A stretch of 64,000 bases of DNA, from the NCBI GenBank assembly GCA_015680685.1, contig MNCI01020673.1, positions 672,177 to 736,176 of the forward strand. The letters run 5' to 3'. A program made the translations under genes and the position numbers. The notes beneath the pieces were generated by a model. That model had not been told where the DNA came from. It saw only the letters and a program-made list of their open reading frames with translations, and ran no database searches. Within the stretch, counting starts at the first letter, position 1, and each line of letters begins with the position of its first letter. This stretch comes from Gnetum montanum (lineage: Eukaryota > Streptophyta > Gnetopsida > Gnetales > Gnetaceae). Of the stretch, positions 58,385 through 64,000 are shown in pieces.

Positions 58385-59420
58385 TGATTGTTAATAAAAC
58401 ACAATAATAATAAGGTAAGATGTAGACTAATAAGGTGAATATTTCTCTATGTTATCAAGTCATAAGGGACTGATTGTTTAAATAGTAAGACCACAACATT
58501 CATCCATTTATTCCATTAATAAGAGGTTCTTACCATGACCATAATGATACTCTTCCCATCATACAACTAACAATAAACTTGTGATCATTATGCCTAGATT
58601 GAAAAGGGAAGAACCAAGTGGGAATGTAAAGGGTGTGACATCAAGAGGATTTGTGAACTCTCTTGGATTACTTATGTTAGATTTATAATATTGCTTAGAT
58701 TGTATTAAATCCTTGTAGATCTAAAAAAAATGGGAGTAAGAGTAAAATAAGTGTTGCATTACCATGTCACTGAAAAGACATGTTACCCATGCCTGAAGGT
58801 TGCTAAGGATGACACAGATAAAGATAAAGCTCATGCACAAAATAAATTTTTGGAGGTTCCGCTGGAAAGATATGTTACCCATGCTTAGAGGTAGGTGGCT
58901 TCTTAGGAATCTAAAAAGTAATAAAGAGTGCAATGAATGAACTCCTCCCTTGGATAATACGCCAAGTGACAATACTCCTTGCAATAGTAGTAATCTTACA
59001 GTTGTAATTCCAAAAGATGAAATGATTTGATGTCACTGAAATGTGGTCTAGACTTGGTTTGAATCTTGGACAAAAGGCTAATTATTACTTTAACCATTAA
59101 TAAAACAAAAGAATTCATTAGGCCTATGGTAAGATACCTCACATCCCAAATTTTGTAATCCTTTCTAAGTCTATTTCATCTCACTATATTAATAATCATA
59201 ACTTGTGATTTTGTGTAACATAGTGTAATTTTCCTAACTTGGTGATACTAACATGTGTGTTTTGCTAAATAGGTATGCATTACCATCAACTCCTTAAGTG
59301 CCTAAGGACACTTTTCGGCATGGTTATATAATGGCATTAAGGGTTGGAACTTGCTTTGGGAAGGATCCACTTGTATAACTATTATACCTTATACCTGCCA
59401 AGTGATTCCACATCATCTTG
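58385..59420 (+). pseudogene. H ORF region of element D
   Basis: Aligned with 1690-2720 and (minus) 23680-22900. ATG at 58590 begins MPRLKREEPSG, followed by KGVTSRGFVNSLG, the best conserved part of the block. No known domain recognised; several stops follow. Confidence 0.55.
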
Positions 59421-59699
59421 AGCCTTCCAACAGTAATAACTATTAAGAACAACTTCCCTTATCATTCAATACCTCTATTCATATAACAAGAATTCATTAC
59501 CTATCTCATCCATCTTATCAACACCTAATGAACTTTCCTCGCTTGAGATTCCTTTTTTCCTACACTTTGTATGCCAAATTTTTGAAAAATATGCATCATT
59601 CATAGTCCAAAATCCTCTAAACATGTTCCATACCTTCCAAATATTCAAGATGACTCATTTTTTACCATCATCTTTAACAAAAAATTTTCAAATTTCACC

Positions 59700-59776
59700 T
59701 TCAATATCAAAGCCCCTCCAATATCGGATCTCCAATATTGAATCTCTAATATTGGAGCCCAAAAAACTATATATAT
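59700..59776 (+). promoter_or_regulatory. Element D internal promoter: ATATCG/ATATTG array and TATA
   Basis: CAATATCA, CAATATCG, CAATATTG and TAATATTG spaced about 15-18 bases, then TATATATA at 59768-59775. It is 0.63 kb upstream of the PVP-like ATG at 60401. The same layout exists in blocks A, B and C. Confidence 0.55.
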
Positions 59777-59819
59777 GTGGGGACTTAGCATTTTTTTTAT
59801 TTTTCTAAGTCCCCACATA
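59774..59819 (+). repeat. Perfect 15-bp hairpin just downstream of TATA
   Basis: Arms TATGTGGGGACTTAG (59774-59788) and CTAAGTCCCCACATA (59805-59819), with a T-rich 16-base loop. It lies at or just after the expected transcription start. Confidence 0.85.
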
Positions 59820-59975
59820 CATTTGAGCCAACAAAGTTTTTGCCATTTTTTCTTTTGAGTTCTAAGCTCTAACCTCCTAACTTCCAACAACCATAATTCC
59901 ACACCTGCAACTTTGATTTTTGTGATTCTTGAACCTTGTTGATCTTGGAGTTTTCAACTTAGTTGGTTTGCGACC

Positions 59976-60050
59976 CGGGGTGGGGGGGTGGGGAGGGGGG
60001 GAAAGAGTGGGTGGGGGTTGTTGGGGTGAGGGGGAAGTGCTTGGTGTGAT
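59976..60050 (+). other. G-rich tract in leader, G-quadruplex-forming potential
   Basis: Many runs of four or more G on the plus strand (GGGG, GGGGGGG, GGGG, GGGGGGG, GGG, GGGGG, GGGG, GGGGG) within about 75 bases. The equivalent point in A has GTGGGGGG, and in B TTAGTCATGGGGGAGGG. Confidence 0.8.
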
Positions 60051-60400
60051 ATTGTTACAATTTGAGTTAGAATTTTCTAATACGTGGAGGGTATTATAAG
60101 GGTAAGTATGAAAGAAAAATTGAAAATTTTTAATGAAAATTAATCACATCAATGCTAGAAACACTTAAATAATCCTTTTAATGCACCATGCCAACTATTA
60201 TGAGCCATAAACAAAAAAAATAGATAACTATGAAGGGTTATAAGAAAATTAACACCTATAGGGTTTCTTTTTGAAAATTTTTGTAACTTTGCAATCATAA
60301 TAAACTAAGAGCTTAATCTAATTAAAGGTATGAAAAAGAAAGGAGTTATAAAAAATTAGAGTAAACACTTTAATAATTCCTAAATTCTTAATGATTATAG

Positions 60401-63117
60401 ATGGCCTCAAAGAGAGGAGCAACATGAGGACCCTTGTAGCCTACAAGAAAAAGACCACGAGGCCAAGGAAGAGGTCAAACTAGAGAACAAGGACCACAAG
60501 CAAAAAAAGAGGCTCAATCTTTCAACATCCATCAAAAAATTTCTACTACCAGAAATTTTGCCCAGGGGAAGTTAGAAGAACCATAATCACAAGGATAGTA
60601 CCTCACACTATCACAAGAATGCCTCTAGATTATCCAAGAAAAGACACTCCTTACCATAGTAATCGTGGAGATGAACTTTGATCTATTTGTGGAATTTGTT
60701 CCAAAAGCAGTAAGGATGTAGCTCCAACCATCACCACTATGGCCCATACTTTCAAATAGTGGCAAATGGTATTTAGGGGAGACTTATAAATTCTAGCACA
60801 ATAAAGAAGAAGTTGTAATGGTCAACATCAAGGGAGTCTCTATTTCATATTCAATTAAGGTAATAGCTAAAGCCCTAAATGTGTCCAATGAAGGGGCAAA
60901 AGTAGCACATCTATCCACAAGATCAGACACAGAAACTAGAAAACTATGGTTAAAAAGGGCATATAGAAAAGAAGACAAGGAGTATAATGAGCTAAATTTG
61001 GAAGAAAGGATCTATTTTAAAATTTTCACATATCACATGTTTCCCATAAAAAGATTAAATAGGCTATCCACACATGCAACCATAGGAAGTGCAATCCTGA
61101 TGGGAAGGTATAATGGTAAGTTCACACAACTCTATTTCATGGAGATCCAAAGGTAGTTCAAAGTAAAGAAGGCAAGGAAGCTGGCACTTCCATTTCCTTG
61201 CCTAATCAAGAAGCTATGCAAATGTGTTAGGATCCTAGGGTACACCAATGATGTTCTCAAGAAGGTTTAGAATGCTTCATATGATAAAATGCTCAAGCCA
61301 ACACCAACAAAGAAAGACCAAGTGAAAGAATAAACAGATGTTGGGGAAACCACATAGACTATTGAACAACAATAGCAGCAACAATAAGAATGACAATAGC
61401 AGCAAGTTCCACCACCATCGCTGTAGGATTATAGGCCATCTATGAGTCATCTATAATAAATAGTAGAGATTATTAGTTGGGGAACACATGAAGAGGCCAA
61501 CCTCTACAAAGTTATTAATAATGTCATTTACCCCATAGTTTCCATAGATCTTACAAGTGGAAAAATATCATTGCAGTTAGGAGGAGAGGCCCAAGGGCAA
61601 TAATAGATTTTTGGGAATGTTGCATCTTTCCAAGTGGTGCTTGAAACTAGAGAATGAGCCATACTTATGGTTATGTAGCACCAAGATGTAGTAGAAGTAG
61701 TAGAAGTGATCATAGATCACATCAAGGAATTTTTTAATGCATTTATTATGCTACTAGATGATCTAATTAGAGCAAGGGATGCTTAAATGTTAGCTTGTAC
61801 CTCAATGACTCCTGTTGATCGTGAAGATGTGCTAGATAGACTACTATAGACTGGGCAAGAATGACAACTCTTTTCGACATTCCAAGTGATGTCATTGTAG
61901 TATGGTCAGAGTTAATAGCAACCAAGGGTAGGTTGGTCATGGTAGAAACTAGGGTAGATTATGCAAAGAATGAACTTCTTAGACTACAAGGAAAGCTCAC
62001 AACCTTAAGGGCTAAACATAGAGATCCAACATAATATGTTGCACATAATCAATTAGAATAGTTCAAAATAGAACAAATCAATTGCTTGATAGAGCAAAAT
62101 AAGAAAATGAAGAATAAGAAGGAGAAAGTGGTGTGGAATGTCTTTATAGTAGAAGTGCAAACATATGCACATGTTAAGGTGCTCATCGTAGCATAAGAGA
62201 AAAATAAGCAACTCAGTGCAGATAACACCAAGTGAACTATTGTAAAGAAATAAAAGAACATCCTTGAGGAGAGTATCCATTAGTTGAGAGAATAACTGAT
62301 GAGAGTCAACCAAGATATAAGTTGCTTAGTAAGAGAAAATAGAACCCTCTTAATGGAGAAAGTACACAAAATTAGATAAAAATCTACTATTGAAATTAGT
62401 GCATGGTAGAATGAAGAAAAGAAGCATGAAAGACTCAAGGAACACTTCTATGATTAGTTGGGCATTTATAAACAAATTAATGAGAAGGAGATCCAAATGG
62501 AAAAAGCTCAAATCAATTCCATATTAACATAGAATCCAAATTGGTAACCCATCTTGGATAGTTATGCTCATGTCCACCAAGTAAAGATTAAAAATAAAGA
62601 TCTATAGATAGAAGATTTGAAAGAATACATGGGGTTAGCTAACATTCACTATGCTAACTTGGCCATGTTGATAGCAGGTAGGCCCCAAAATGAGCTTGAA
62701 TAGTAAGTAGCAATCATGCATGCATCGTACGAAAAAGAGTTTGTAGACTGAAAAGATGCTCTATAGGAAATTTAGGTGGAAAAATTTGAATGAGAAGTAG
62801 TTAAGGCTAGCTACTAAGGACAAAAAGTTGTTGTAGCAAACCTAGCCTAAAGAATATTTGACTATCATGAGTTCTGAGTGAAGGTTAGAGCATTTGAAGA
62901 AGAGAGGAGGTAGTTTGCAGCATGGTATGTTAAAGCCTATCAAATGTTTTTGTAGTTGCTATGTTCATGGAATGTACAAGCTTCATCACACATTTTACAA
63001 TAGGCATGGATGATACATGACCCCAGAACAGAAGGAGAGAAGCTTCAAGCACTACTCAACAAATACAAATTTTAGAATCCTGATGATAAGGAAAAGCAAC
63101 TATGCCATCCCATCTAG
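60401..63117 (+). pseudogene. PVP-like ORF, copy D, most complete
   Basis: About 900 codons from ATGGCCTCAAAG to TAG 63117, with stops and at least one frameshift. N-terminus basic (KRPRGQGRG); then WYLGETYKF, IKGVSISYSIKVIAKALNVS, LKRAYRKEDKEYNELNLEER, MFPIKRLNRLSTHATIGSA, ILMGRYNGKF and PFPCLIKKLCKCVRILGYTND (60780-61255), the domain layout of plant 'putative transposon protein'/Athila-type downstream ORFs. A poly-Gln tract near 61364-61412 is riddled with TAG/TAA/TGA. The second half (61900-62950) is charged and predicted to be a coiled coil. No RNase H, RT or transposase motif. Role unknown. Confidence 0.65.
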
Positions 63118-63914
63118 GTACATTACGTATGGCCATACAATTATGATTTATGAATTACATGTGCTGTCTCAGTGAGTTGTGGGGAACAACTTAACTTATT
63201 GTAATTGCACTTGATATATTATGATTATGATGTCTTTACATGCTTAACTAATGTGACTATGTATACTAACCTTGTGTGATGTGTTAAACAAATGATGTTT
63301 TTGGCAGGGAGGTTAGGTTGGGGTATAAGAGCACCTACTTGGTATGTATTTATACTTTTGTGTGATGTCAATAATTATGCCTTTGAACTATAACACTAAG
63401 TTGTGTGTTGCTTGGGTGTGATTTTAGTATGTGACTATGTAGAGCGTCTGATATGGATCTTGTAGGTTCAAATGGATTTTGATTGGAGTCACAATGTATT
63501 TGTTATGCGTGATTGAAGTTCACAACATTAGTTTTGGAGGAAAAAAAAGATACAAACTTATGAAAATAAATGGTTTTAAAAAAAATAAAAGAAAAATAAA
63601 AAGTAACATGACATGCAATGCATGACACATGAAGCAAGTTATTTTTATTTCTTTTACAAAAAGCATATGCTAAATAGGTGTGGATATATGTGTTCATGTT
63701 ATGTTTTTTTTTGGAGGTGTTGTGCTTATGACATGTGTTGGCTTAAGCTAGCTGGGATTTATACATGTCTTTGCAATGATGCTTGTGATGGTTGTTGGAT
63801 GGTGGTGCTAGCATGAGGGTGTGGACTGGTTAGTGATGAGGCACCCTAGAGGTAGTATGGATTGACCTCCACTATGATGCATCAGTGAGGATCTTATCTC
63901 AAGCCTCATCTTGA
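63118..63914 (+). other. 3' region of element D, no gene recognised
   Basis: No coding frame and no match to the D LTR seen. A-rich (63540-63600) and GT-rich stretches only. Confidence 0.5.
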
Positions 63915-64000
63915 NNNNNNNNNNNNNNNNNNNNNNNNNNNNNNNNNNNNNNNNNNNNNNNNNNNNNNNNNNNNNNNNNNNNNNNNNNNNNNNNNNNNNN
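63915..64000. other. Assembly gap (N run) at window end
   Basis: N bases from 63915 to the end; the 3' end of element D cannot be seen. Confidence 1.

Larger units (their letters stand above)
45510..63914 (+). mobile_element. Element D: large plus-strand gypsy element with downstream PVP-like ORF
   Basis: 5' LTR (45510-46044 plus 51593-51922, split by element F), primer site, gag, protease, RT, RNase H, integrase, H block, internal promoter, PVP-like ORF. No 3' LTR is found before the terminal N run, so the right end lies beyond the window or is lost. Without F the visible length is about 12.9 kb. Alternatively the gypsy element ends near 58140 (TAGTCATGGGGG) and a second element starts there, but the same neighbour order in B/C argues for one unit. 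Confidence 0.6.

Overview
This is a stretch of a large, repeat-rich plant nuclear genome. It is AT-rich, has long introns and is filled with nested, mutated LTR retrotransposons. Only one intact-looking host gene is visible: a seven-exon NADPH-dependent aldo-keto reductase of the plant AKR4C type on the minus strand (34465 to 28735). Its third intron holds a dead RTE-type LINE. Heavy loads of old, unremoved LTR elements are typical of gymnosperms, but species-level assignment is inference.

Layout. 1-1643: 5' end of a minus-strand Ty3/gypsy element (gag fragment, tRNA-Asp primer site, 0.9 kb LTR). 1650-5062: plus-strand block A (3' ORF 'H', a TATA promoter with leader, then a degenerate ORF of the 'putative plant transposon protein' type, here the PVP-like ORF). 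At about 5062 it meets, in inverted orientation, minus-strand block C of the same family. C runs back to about 21800 and is interrupted by three insertions: copia-2 (5455-11907, duplication GGCAA), a solo gypsy LTR (12525-13415) and copia-1 (15266-21562, duplication GTGGT). Block B (about 23740-21830), a long gag (26111-23745), a primer site and an LTR (26235-27132) continue the same minus-strand element. 27133-35756 is the gene island. 35930 to about 43075 is a gag-protease-only gypsy element (E) broken by a 210-base assembly gap. 43730-44672 is a small inverted-repeat element with tRNA-like boxes. 45510-63914 is a plus-strand gypsy element (D) with gag, protease, RT, RNase H and integrase remnants, then H, a promoter, and the PVP-like ORF. 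Its 5' LTR is split by element F (46050-51592, duplication AGTCC), a non-autonomous LTR retrotransposon carrying an intronless copy of a CCR4-type nuclease domain.

Main points for a second look. (1) Element F has captured a host CCR4-family nuclease coding sequence. (2) Copia LTRs carry about a dozen spaced AGACGTCT-type palindromes whose central CG has decayed to TG or CA, differently and in strand-coherent runs in the two LTRs of one element. (3) The gypsy-type promoters carry family-specific palindromic CpG arrays (CGATATCG or GTATAC types) just upstream of TATA, with copy number and sequence turning over between copies. (4) A repeated architecture gag(-pol) / H / internal promoter / PVP-like ORF suggests a composite gypsy element with a separately promoted downstream gene. 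Most reading frames are broken mainly by CAA/CAG/CGA/TGG to stop changes, as expected from cytosine-methylation decay.
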